Assembly (NCBI GenBank): GCA_947579665.1
Contig: OX388349.1
Span: forward strand, 75,148,841-75,212,840
Direction: 5' to 3'
Length of the DNA: 64,000 nt
From: Sympetrum striolatum
Lineage: Eukaryota > Arthropoda > Insecta > Odonata > Libellulidae
The position numbers and the translations under genes were made by a program. This document shows, one piece after another, positions 47,336-57,900 of the stretch; the stretch's first letter is position 1; the number at the start of each line of letters is the position of its first letter. The notes beneath the pieces were generated by a model. It saw only the letters and a program-made list of their open reading frames with translations. It made no database searches and was not told the DNA's origin.

Positions 47336-48939
47336 AGTTGGTTAGAATACTCGTGAGGGATATTGTTGTTGAATTCGCCTAGTAACAAGAGGGAAGTGGT
47401 ATTTTTTCTTACCCCAAGAGAGTGCCAAAGCAATGCCAATTAGAAAAAAGTTTTTTAGTTTGGATAATTGAACAGGTTAATATCACCAATTTGAGTTAAA
47501 ATGTCTGTTTAAACTGAGGATCTTCAACTTCGATTATGTTTTAAATCTAATTTTAAGTATGTTGCCGTAAAGATAGCTCAATGAAATTTTTGTGGTAAAT
47601 AGTTTATGACTTGGGCACGTGTTTGGAGTAGTCAACAGAATTTTTTTTAAAGTAATGTTGTTTTTTTTTAAATTGACCTCAAAGATTTTGATCAAATTCA
47701 TAACGTCACAGTTTTAAAATTTGAAGTTATACTCTGACTGAATGGAAGCAGCTGTGAGAAAAATATTTTTGCATCAGTTGAAGTGTTTATTCAGTTATTC
47801 CAGAGAAAAAAAAATTAACTCTGTATCTTAATTATTCACGTTACCATGGGGAAAATGTCTTGAAAGTCATGGTTTTTTAAAATATACGAAAAAATTCATA
47901 ACTCGAAAACGAATAAAAAGTGGACACCCAATGGGGGGTGATTCAGGTAGCCCAGGAAGAGCTCTACCCCAGTTCTTCCATTTATCACTACTTATTGGGA
48001 CGCCCTGCATACATACTTAGATGGTATGTCCTCAGGCCAAAATTTAAAATCAATATCACTGTTCTTAGTTTGGGAGTTTGGATTCATATCATTCTGAGAT
48101 CATATTATTAAATTATAAAAAATCTTATATCAGCTCATAGCAGAGGTACAAAGAAAATTCATTTATTTAAGGCTTAAATGGGAACTGCTTGTTGAAGTGA
48201 ATCTCAAACTTTACAGGCTCCTATTCCCTTTTAAAAATCTTAGAATATAATAGATAATCATGGTGTTCTCTAGATTCTATATTAAAATCTATGAAAGATT
48301 TTGTAATAACTCTTTTATACCTCAAAATGTTTTGCAGATAAGAAATAAATATCAAGGTTAGTTATATTTTTAATTTTATAAAATTTATATATTTTCATCA
48401 AATTCTTGTTTTAAAAACTAATTTCTATTATGCACATTTTCATCTCTCTCTCTCTATAAATATAAGAATTGCATAAAAGTTGATGATAGAGAAACTATAT
48501 CATATTAAATACATAGCATATATACTGCAGAAATATAACACTTGTTTAAACCTAATCATAATATAAAATTTTTAATTTCCACTGAAGTAGAACAACTAGA
48601 TATTCCGTTTCCCCAGACATATTCTCTTTTTAACAAATTCCCGGTAAAACTGGAAGGGATTTCTACTCCTGCCTAAACGATAACACAATAGAAAAAATAA
48701 ACCAATAAAATGTTTACAGAATTTAATATAATGAACCAAATTTGACTTCACTGTTTTTGCTTAAAATCTGTAAAAGATGTTACCATTGCAAAGACAATAA
48801 AAAAATTGTGAAATTATGCTATATTTTCAAGATACAGTGGAAAGGTTTCTGGAAATGAATAATAAAAGCAAAATAAACCAGAAGTATTAATACGCAGTTA
48901 GGAGATATTTATCCTGCTGAACCACAATCAGAGCATAGC
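47336..48939. other. Intronic or 5' flanking stretch, nothing assigned
   Basis: No TMTC3 exon could be found here on the minus strand. Around 47935-48012, GGGTGATTCAGGTAGCCC and GGGACGCCCTGCATA look like transposon-derived sequence but were not matched. Confidence 0.4.
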
Positions 48940-49840
48940 TAGGGGAAGGTCGGGTAAGATGACGAATTTGCTATTTCCTCCACATTGCCACAGGTAAAAG
49001 AAATTGCCCTGGCCCTTAAGGTACTCCTGGCGTCATGCTACGTACCTATCATGATAAATTGCAAGTCAGGTTGCCCTTTGAGAAGTAGTCAACCAATATT
49101 TGATTAGTGAACTTGTTGATGTCATTTTTGAACAGACAACTTAAGGAATTACACTTGTATGGTAAGTTATTTTAACTCTTGCGTAAAATATCCTTAAAGT
49201 ACAACTCAAAGCCTAAGCAATCATAGCAAATGTACGATGTTTACAATGATGTAGGAACTGGTAGATAACTTTTAAACAAAAATGGCAAGGTGGGGTAAGA
49301 TGACGAGGATTTCACAACTTCGTCAAAGGCTTGCCTGACTAGCTTTTGACTACCGACCAACCAAAAGAACTTTAATTGCATATTTAATAATGGTAATACT
49401 TTCACATTTACGGTACTCCTGTAATAGAAGACACCGGAAGCAGAAAGAGAAAGCCAGAAGAAGCAAGAAACAGAATTGCTAGAATGACAACGACAGGAAA
49501 TATAAAGTTATATAAGAAAACGACAGGAAGGATTACTTTATTTTTCATAAGTGAAATTCTTTCTCTGTCTTATTTTGATAACATTTTATCCATTTAATAA
49601 AAATGTTATCGCTTCGTCATCTTACCCACCCCCATTCGTCACCTTACCCCTAAGATCAGGTATAACAATTAAAAATTAATATTGCATCTTTAAACAGCGG
49701 ATGGCCGCACTTCATAAATTTATTAATAGAGATAAAGGTTTAAAGAAGAACACTTGTAAATTTCAGTTTTTTCAAACATTTACTAAGTCCAGGAAAAATC
49801 TTTGAAGCTTAAGTTCGTCATTTTACCCTCCTTTCCCCTA
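48940..49840. mobile_element. 0.9-kb MITE with ~28-bp inverted ends and internal foldback
   Basis: The left end TAGGGGAAGGTCGGGTAAGA then TGACGAA and the inverted right end TAGGGGAAAGGAGGGTAAAA then TGACGAA match at most positions with one gap. A TA target (Tc1/mariner style) is possible because both ends read TA..., but it is unproven. Inside, GGTGGGGTAAGATGACGAGG (49288) faces CGTCATCTTACCCACCCCC (49617), a second nested inverted pair. No coding frame. Confidence 0.65.
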
Positions 49841-51305
49841 TATCATTCAGAAATTTTGGTTAATTAATTAGTAGAATATTAATCGCTATTGATATAATTC
49901 TTTGCTGAGATTAACATAGTAAATAAACCAGAAACAGCATAAAAGTTAAAATTTATAATGAAGTGAGAGACATGGTTTGTACAGAAGAGACCGCGATAAG
50001 AAATGCTGAGACCAATTGACATCACATCTCTACTCTCCCTCAGCTAGGAGTTGAATTTCGTGAACTTGTAATTTTTCCTTTGAAAGAAGGGCCAATTATC
50101 ATTTTTGGATCCTCCGAATAATTGGTAGATGGATAAACGGTATCCCCACATTAATTACTCTTTTTACGGAAATTCTCGTTTTTCGGTAATGAAGTATTGT
50201 TTGTAATCAATTACACAAAAATAACGCAGAGGAATTCCATTTCAGCACCAATGAGTACAGATGTATGCTTGGTTAGAAAAGGAATCCAAAACTTGGTGGC
50301 AGCGTTATACGAGTGGTAATGGCATCATTACGCTCGGTTTAAAGGGGAGATGCAGACTTAAATTAGATACGGAGTGGGAGGATGGACAAGCGAGAAGTGA
50401 CCACTTGGCTCGATAAATGGGATCCGCGTCTATTCCTGGATTTCGAATCTTACGATTTCCTGCAAAACACTCTTTTCCGCTACGCGACTCTTCTGCGAGG
50501 GAAAAACAACCGAAAAGAAACTAAAAAGTAGCGAAAAGAGGAATCCACTTCGCCGTATCTGCGACCAAGAAATCGGAAATCAACCGTGAAACTGCCACTC
50601 GATCGAACGTCTGATTTGAATCCTAACGAAGAGGAAATGGGTGCCTGAGCGTGGGTGTTTGGCATTCATCTAACTCGATTATATATATCTACATATAGGG
50701 TGATCATTACAATATGAAATCCACATTTGAATGAGCGCTGCGCGTTTGAATTTTCAATCACCTTTTACCAGAGTACCGGTTGCAATCGGGTGTCGCTCTG
50801 AAGCGAAAAACTCGCTCTGTGAATTGTTAGCTAATTTGCCGTTAATTTGAACATTGTAGGCGTTACGTAACGCTACAATCGTTTGCTTCTCATTATTTGC
50901 CATACATACTTGTGTATAGGTTGACTTTGAAAGTTAACATTTCAATTCAAGAAATAATTACAATGAGCATTGCAATTAATACATGACAAAAAATGTCTAG
51001 TGCTCTACATTTCGTTGCGATTAAATAAATTGATTATTTATAAGTGGAAAATGGAATCTCGCCAACTTTGTCGGTTTTAAAGCTAGTTGAAATATTTTCA
51101 TAGTTTTGTATCCACGCCTACTTAAACGGAAGTATTGTAGCGACAACGAAAAGCTGTAGGTAAAAATGTCATATTTCATCTCTTACGGTTAACTGAGATT
51201 ATGCAATATGTGTTTGATGATAGCAATCGATATTAGTCCACAAGAATTTCCTCAGTACGGTATTCGAAGATTACGGAGAATTGTCTTAAAGTGACGCTCC
51301 AAAGA
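49841..51305. other. CpG transition and unassigned stretch
   Basis: CG frequency rises abruptly from about 49980. No exon recognised. A 61-codon minus frame (50480-50665) is not TMTC-like. GGGTGATCATTACAATATGA at about 50699 resembles a transposon end. Confidence 0.4.
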
Positions 51306-51309
51306 GTGC

Positions 51310-51800
51310 CGTTATCAGATCGTTGTTATTTTTGGTTTACATCAGCGAATTCGTTAATCAGATTAATTGTAATGTTAGAGAATTTGTGGACGATACGTAA
51401 TTAGAGGGAATAGGCTCATTTAAAAAGAATAGTGAAATGGTGCGACGATAGGCAATTCAAACTTAACCTATAGACAAAAGTTTAGCAGTATACATTTTTG
51501 AAAGAGAATCTATTGGTAATGATTATCAGTGCACCCTCCAAAGGAAAAAATAAATAACATTACAATCGGTGAAATATCTTGGAATAACCCTCCTCCACAA
51601 CCGAAGTATTTGTGGACGATGAAACTCGGCTTCGTCAAGAGAATAGCGAAAGCCCTGAGCGATCTTACTTTGCGTTTGTCACCTTGAGGATAATGCATGG
51701 GGGACCCTGCTGACAAGTTCAGCATTCGTGAACTAGAAAAGACATAGTGAAAGGTGATACGTTTAATAAACAACTGCAACGACAAATAAGTGCTTGATAC
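51310..51800 (+). pseudogene. Fossil LINE reverse transcriptase with catalytic region
   Basis: Reading from about 51320 gives LLFLVYISEFVNQINCNVRE followed by FVDDT and a stop. This matches the LLFLLYINDL...FADD core of non-LTR reverse transcriptases, with FVDD in place of F/YADD. Further on come degenerate RQFKLNL-like and K-LAVYIF pieces. KYLGITL at about 51574-51594 is the same motif as in copy 1. Several stops break it. It is the only RT copy in the window that keeps the catalytic motif region, and it cannot work. The family relation to copy 1 is likely but not certain. Confidence 0.65.
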
Positions 51801-51994
51801 TAAGACGTTACAGAACGCAGGATGGGAATGTTTAGCAAGAAAATATTTAGACTACGGGTTAAGTCAATCAACGATATAGGCAGCTTTATGGAGTAGAAAT
51901 TTAGTAAAGGAATGTAGATAAAAAACCTCGTTTCGACTAAAAGACAAATTTCAAGTATGACCGACAAGGATCCCACCACACATTTGGTATATAT

Positions 51995-52136
51995 GGATGC
52001 CATGTAATTCACCTCAGGAATAATATTCCCAAGGAAAAACGGACTTGAAAAAAGTCTGACAGGGCCGGGAATCGAACCCAGGATCTTCCTCTATCCGGGA
52101 GGCTGCCTAAACAATCAAGGCTAACCGGCCAGAACA
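51995..52136 (-). mobile_element. tRNA-derived SINE, left member of an opposed pair
   Basis: On the minus strand: GCCGGTTAGCCTTGATTGTT (tRNA-like head), B box GGTTCGATTCC (complement of 52068-52078), then CGGCCCTGTCAGACTTTTTT and CAAGTCCGTTTTTCCTT. The body from 52031 to 52070 recurs inverted at 52229-52267. Confidence 0.7.
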
Positions 52137-52194
52137 TTTTAACAAGCCGTTTTAGTGAACTTTGTGCGCAAGGGCAAGTGTAGTTTCGTCCAAC

Positions 52195-52320
52195 TGAGCG
52201 GCATCGTCTCCGGCCATTGCCTCATCGTCCCGGCCCTGCCAGACTTTTTTCAAGTCCGTTTTTCCTTGGGATTTTTCCTGGGTGAACGCCCGTATGTGCA
52301 AAGTACCTTTAACCCTTTCC
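52195..52320 (+). mobile_element. Same SINE, right member of the pair
   Basis: CCCGGCCCTGCCAGACTTTT and TTCAAGTCCGTTTTTCCTT at 52229-52267 match the left member at about 38 of 40 positions in the opposite direction. The promoter half is degraded (CATCGTCTCCGGCCATTGCC). 52321-52745 holds nothing recognised. Confidence 0.65.
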
Positions 52321-52750
52321 TAGGAATATCATTGTTGAATATTTAAAATACTTTTTAACGACATATTAATTTTAGATTTAGAAAACCATATTTAACACGT
52401 CAAGAACCGTAACATAAGCTTCTTTAATATGGGTCTTTTTGGCCAATTTCCGATCATTGTCCATTTGCCTTCTTAGCTATTGACGGTCTGAATTCAATCC
52501 TGGCTGGGACGAGGCTACCAGTCATAGAAACAAGGCTTTTAAGCAGCAAAAATCCGTAATTATTTAAAGACTTGATGGTTAAAGATTACGAAAGCAGTTT
52601 TTCATTAAAATTATTTTTGAGGAATATTCAATGTTCTAAACTGTTCCCAATTACAATGTAAAAAATTCAAGCTGACGCAAAAAGTAAATTTAAGAGGAAA
52701 CAAAACTTTTACCTGCCTAGTAGTTTTAGTGCCTGTTACTTTCATTAATT

Positions 52751-53887
52751 ACGAGTAAAATGTAGCTTGCATACTGCAAGCAGATCGGCAATACTTATTT
52801 CATATCGGCATCATATCGGGATGGTCCTCAAAAGAAAAAAAAAGGACTGAAATTTTTCTTAAAATTCGCCGACATTTCATCGTCTGGCATCGAACCCGTG
52901 TCTTTACTGTGAACTTATGTTGCAGCACAATAGAAGATCACCATCTCTAACTATGTGTGAAAATTCAAGCAGAAATATTGGCTACAACTGCCTCAAAAGA
53001 CGTTCTAATTTTCACGAATGTAAATGGCTCTCTGGATTCGAACCAAGGACGATCTTGGAAATCTAAAAGATGTTTCTGAAAGATATTTGTGATCTCTATA
53101 TATTTGCCGAATTTCATGTTTCTTCATTATTGGGAAAGGTTTCAAAATAATTCCTAAAAATCGGATCAACTTCTGATTGCTGAGACACCTGGTGTCGAAC
53201 CAAGGACATATTGTACGCTGTGAATGCCCAGTTCGATTTGTAAATATTTTTTCTTGTATCATGCAAATTTTGAAGTTGATAGCATAACGGGAAGTACCTA
53301 AATTTTGTTTCCGTTATCTCCGTAAGAAATGCATTGAGGAATGTAAATGGCCCTCTGGGATCGAACCAAGGACCATCAGCGAATACAAAAAATTTGATTA
53401 TGAAATAAATTCATGATCTCCAACCTCATGCCGAATTTCAAGTATCCATGCCATCGGGAAAGGGTCCAAAAAAAATCATAAATATCGCCACAATGCATTT
53501 TAAACGGCCGATTTTTGCCTCGACCTAGCATCGAACTTAGGATATTTTCCGTAAAACTCATTTATGATTTCGATAGATCATTACCATATATATATAGGCT
53601 CCTTGAGTTTTATTTCACTACCTATCCGGAAAGTATTTTTTTTTAATTCCCGAAAATCACGGCAATGCATTTAAACGGGAAAAATCGGGACTTTGGGGCC
53701 CTCTGGAATCGAACCTATGACACTGAGGATCAAAGTCGCTTTTTTCCTGGGGGTTTCACGTTATGGCCAATACGTGGTAAAAATTTCGAGTCAATGACGC
53801 CAGTAGTTTAGCCTGTGAATTAGTATCCTATCTGGGTATCTGGGTATATCATGAATGAATCCGGAGAAGCATCTATATATAATAGAT
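52751..53887 (-). mobile_element. B-box array element, copy V (six units, type 1 spacing)
   Basis: Full-length solitary copy. The 3' end on the plus strand is ACGAGTAAAATGTAGC with the hairpin GCTTGCATACTGCAAGC at 52765-52781. B-box complements start at 52886, 53034, 53191, 53357, 53527 and 53705 (spacings 148, 157, 166, 170, 178). This gives two short units at the hairpin end as in copy I, unlike copies II and III. It closes with GAATGAATCCGGAGAAGC and ATCTATATATAATAGAT at 53887. In place of the TAGA run it has a TATCTGGG repeat. Flanks TAATT and GTGAT show no target duplication. Confidence 0.75.
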
Positions 53888-54734
53888 GTGATCTTCGCTT
53901 AAACTGACGTTTTAATCAAAATAATTAGGAGACGGGAAGATGGAATTTCGATAGCGTCATGGAGTTTCGCGAAAAATAGTTTATATAATGGCAAATTTGC
54001 CATTCTTTGAAACTTTGTCTCGGAAAAGTGTACTTAATTACCAGGCCCATTTCAATGTGGTATTAATTAGTGGCAGGGAATGAAGTTCGGCAATTAGGCG
54101 TCTTCGAATGACGAGCATCAGAGGCAAACAGCCTCTGGCGATACAGAGAAGACAAATTTGCATCTGCCATTTTAATTACGTAATTTTTCCAAAGATAAAT
54201 TTTCGATAAAAAGGTCAATCCTTCATGGACGGCGTATATAATAATATTCACCAAACGAAAGAGCAGAAAACAGTACATTGAGGCAACCAGGTAAGAAAAG
54301 GCCACCCTAATGCAGTATTAAGGCTTCTTGGAGGATTGCCATATTCTTTTTATTTCCATTCTCAGAACTCTATCTAATAAAATACATGTTTTGAAAGGGT
54401 TTTCTGTCCATTGCTTGATGAGGTTTCTTCGGAGTCTTCCCTCGGGGCTACACCCAAGACAGCACGTCAAACTCCGTCTAATTATCGTCTATAGATACAA
54501 ATATAGACACTGGTAAACAACGATAAAGCGCGCTTGGATACACCGCCCATGGGAATGCTCGTCATGTTCTTCAGAAACATGATTCGAGGATTGGCTGCTA
54601 ACGATTTATATACTATCTTATTCTGTATAATCCTACTCTTTGCCACGGTAACTTTAAAGCGATTTTCAACCTAACTAAATTACTAAGTCAAGTTAACTCG
54701 CTAGTTTAACATTCCTAAACAACCAACAATGGAA

Positions 54735-54955
54735 AGTTAATTCGCGGAAGACATAATGGTATCATGTACCCCCTGCAACTTCGGCAGATCCGATAATGAG
54801 TGTGAACTTAGAGAAATAGATGCTAAAATAGTAGTTTCAACGTCTTTTTTTCGGACGATGCGTGATAATATACGAGTAAAAAAGTAGTTCAAACAACTGG
54901 TGTTTACACCCCCTGCCAAACTATGAAAGACAGCTTGTAGGGTTTTTAAATAGCT
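54735..54955 (+). mobile_element. Possible LINE 3' tail related to copies 1 and 2
   Basis: GGTGTTTACACCCCCTGCCA and, 24 bases on, GTAGGGTTTTTAAATAGC resemble the shared 3' UTR (GGTGTCTTACACCCCCTGCC, GCAGGGTTTAAATG). The preceding bases do not give a clear RT reading. 53888-54734 shows nothing else. Confidence 0.4.
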
Positions 54956-57900
54956 GATTAAAATACAAATAAGATCAATAATTGAAATTTATAATAAACT
55001 GAGAATTTTACCCCGGCCGCCATTGCTAAATACCTGATATCAGCTTCATTGTTTGATTTCTCTTCTGGATGGTTACTATGGCGTTGTTTATCGAGAATGA
55101 ATAAAATTTAGACTTATATTCTACGCTGCGAACTCAAGAGATCGTAATTAAGTTCATGATTCATTCAGTCCATCCATCAACTTTCGTCCAGCTCTAATTC
55201 ACGGCTCTAATAATATAAAAATACTGAGGTATGAGTAATGCAGAATGATGGTCGATACGATACACTATAAGGCTATTCTTTTTCTACGGTACAAGAAGTG
55301 AATAATTGTGCTGCGCTTTCTAAGACTTTTCACTTTTTTGCGTCATTCTGGTGCAGATAGGACATCAAAACTACCTCACTCCTCATCTAGCACAGTAAGC
55401 CCCATCCCTTCTTCAAAGCTTTCGGTAGCTAATGGTGGGGTTGATTCTACCAGCCTTCGGGCCTTACCGACAAACATCTCGGAAACACATAGATTTAGGT
55501 ATTTTATGATAAATACTCGCATATGTATGTGGATTACAACGCCTTCGTAATTTCTACATTTGCAATGATTTTCTTTTAGAAATACTTTAGCACCATATTC
55601 TCTGTCAAAGGCATAAAAATGGTGAACGGAAGTTGGACCTAACCATTCATTCACGAAGTCAAGTAGCATGGGAATGAATGTGGATGCGAAGTAAAACAGA
55701 GAAGAGGATGGTAGAGCCTCTCAAATTTAGTGCTCCTAAGAGTTGGATCAGAAAAAGATGTGCCCAAGTAACTCGGAGGGACTGACGTCATAAGGGTGCA
55801 GCAATAACATCGGAGGCAATCTATTTCAGAAGAAAGATCTCCGAATTTCGGAGCACTTTTACGGCGAAGAGAATAAATAACGTTGGAATAAAATGCGACC
55901 CTGGGAAGGCGAAAATTCCCATCCGACGGATGAAGAAGTTGCGGTAGCCTCAAGTTGATTAAAGGATAAAACAAAGCAACGGCGATGCGCGCACGACTCT
56001 ATCGACGGAATCTTAAATGTGTTTTAATTAGGGAAGCCGAACGGAAATTTTTGCTGCAAATTCTGACGCTGGAAAGACAAATACTGAAGAAATAAATTTA
56101 GTGAAAAGCAAATGGTTGGAAATGATTCAGAATATTGGAATGGGAGAAGTAACGATCCGCTTCGCTCGATGGTATTTTAATTTCATTTGGCAGTGCGAAT
56201 AACTTTTAAAATTCATCATCCAAACTATATTTTCAAGCAATTGAAACAATTACGAGGTCAAAGAGTTTCCAACAAACGCTAATTTTAGTTGCAAATTCCT
56301 TATAGCGAGACTTCGTCAACGATTTTCATACCGAGGCTTCTTTGCGGTTAAATGGGCCTCAACTCACTATTTTGTGAATAACCGCAGTCTCACTAGTTTC
56401 CCTCACGACGTTTCACCACGTGATACTTGCAACGATGCAGTCCGATTGCATTACTATGATTCATTTAAGTTTGAAACTTCGAGGAACACAGTTTAGCTTA
56501 CAAGGCACTTTTTTCTGCCTGAAATTCGCGAAATTATTTGAAACCAAGACCTTAATAATTATGCAGATGAATAAACCGTTTACATACGTATTCCTTTTAA
56601 TAATATTTTTACAAAATATCTCTAGAGACCGCGAGACGCGTCTTTCGATAAAATTTTGAAATTTTTTTCCGAAGGTAATGCTCGTTGATATCCGGTGGTA
56701 TGTTATTTTTGAAATGTAGTGTAAATCGATTTAGGACCCACAAATGTAAGTAAGCATAGATTATCAGAATGTAAATAACCGAAGAAATGCACTTATTACA
56801 GAGAAAAAAATCAAATAAGAATAATACTGTGATTGTGACTCATTTCTAGATACGTGTGACCAATGATGATGGCAATTGACGGCTCAGCGGGAAAATAAGT
56901 TGTTCCAAGAATGTAAAAATAAATTCATCGGATAATATTGCAAAAACTAAAGCGTCTATGACTCCTTACTCTTGCGAAGGACTTTAATAGTAAAATTCTC
57001 AGGGAAACCTTGATAGTGGAATACACAAGAGGCGATTCCAAAACATCGTCTTAATTTTAGGCTATCCATTCGTTAAAAGGAAAAACTTAGACCTTGTCCA
57101 TATTGATAGATTAATTTATGTATGTTGCGTTGCTCATTCTGTGTAATTTTCCATTCATTCGGCATTTAAATTCAAGATATACGCTCTACAAAAGATCAAT
57201 ATGTGAAACATGAAGACGATATAGTTTATAAACTCAGTGTCTGAATAACATGGGTTAAGGTTTTACTTCCTGACACAGATTGTCTAATGTTTCGATAGTA
57301 TGCTAAATCTGTATGAAACTCGTGTAATGCTACGAACGCTCTTCTAAGCTCCTAATGCATTCGCGACCAGTTATTTGAAAGGACTTTGAAACCAATTTCT
57401 AATTGTGACGTCGCATTCGGCTTTTCCGTAACATAATTTTATTAACGAATGGAATATCCGAGTACTTTTGAACGGGAATAAGATTTAAATATATATACGA
57501 CATGAAAAAAATATTTTTATAACCTCGTATGAATTAATCAGCTAATGACTACAACAAACGCGTAAGTACACTTGTATTATTACTTCCAGTGAGGCTGAAT
57601 TTTCGAAGGAATAAGAAAAGAGCGTTCAATATATAAATTTAGTTCAGCCTTCGTGCACTCTACTCCCAACCGATGTTTTCCGTACAGTTTGTGACGTTGG
57701 AAAACAATAAAAAATGAATAAAGATGAATTGAGAGCTGATCCAGATATCGCGTGGAGGAAAGGAGGAGAAAAAGTTAAAGGAGACCTATAACCGAACCTT
57801 AAAGTACTCCCTGTTCTTTGAATTAAGATTCCTCTATTTCACTCTTCTGAAAAACGGGTTTTTGTGGAAATCGATCGATGAGAAATCCGTTGGTTTGCTG

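Larger units (their letters stand above)
18650..49980. other. CpG-depleted domain around TMTC3
   Basis: Sample counts by eye: 4 CG dinucleotides in 20101-21300, against about 27 in 56281-56880. Depletion starts near 18650 and ends sharply near 49980, where each 60-base line again holds one to four. Younger inserts inside (LINE at 32836, parts of the B-box array at 45770) keep more CG. In insects such depletion marks germline gene-body methylation. Confidence 0.7.

Noticed and set aside
55376..55974. Two overlapping minus frames of about 100 codons as a gene
   Set aside because: Different frames without splice sites joining them, no recognised domain, and composition like the surrounding noncoding sequence.
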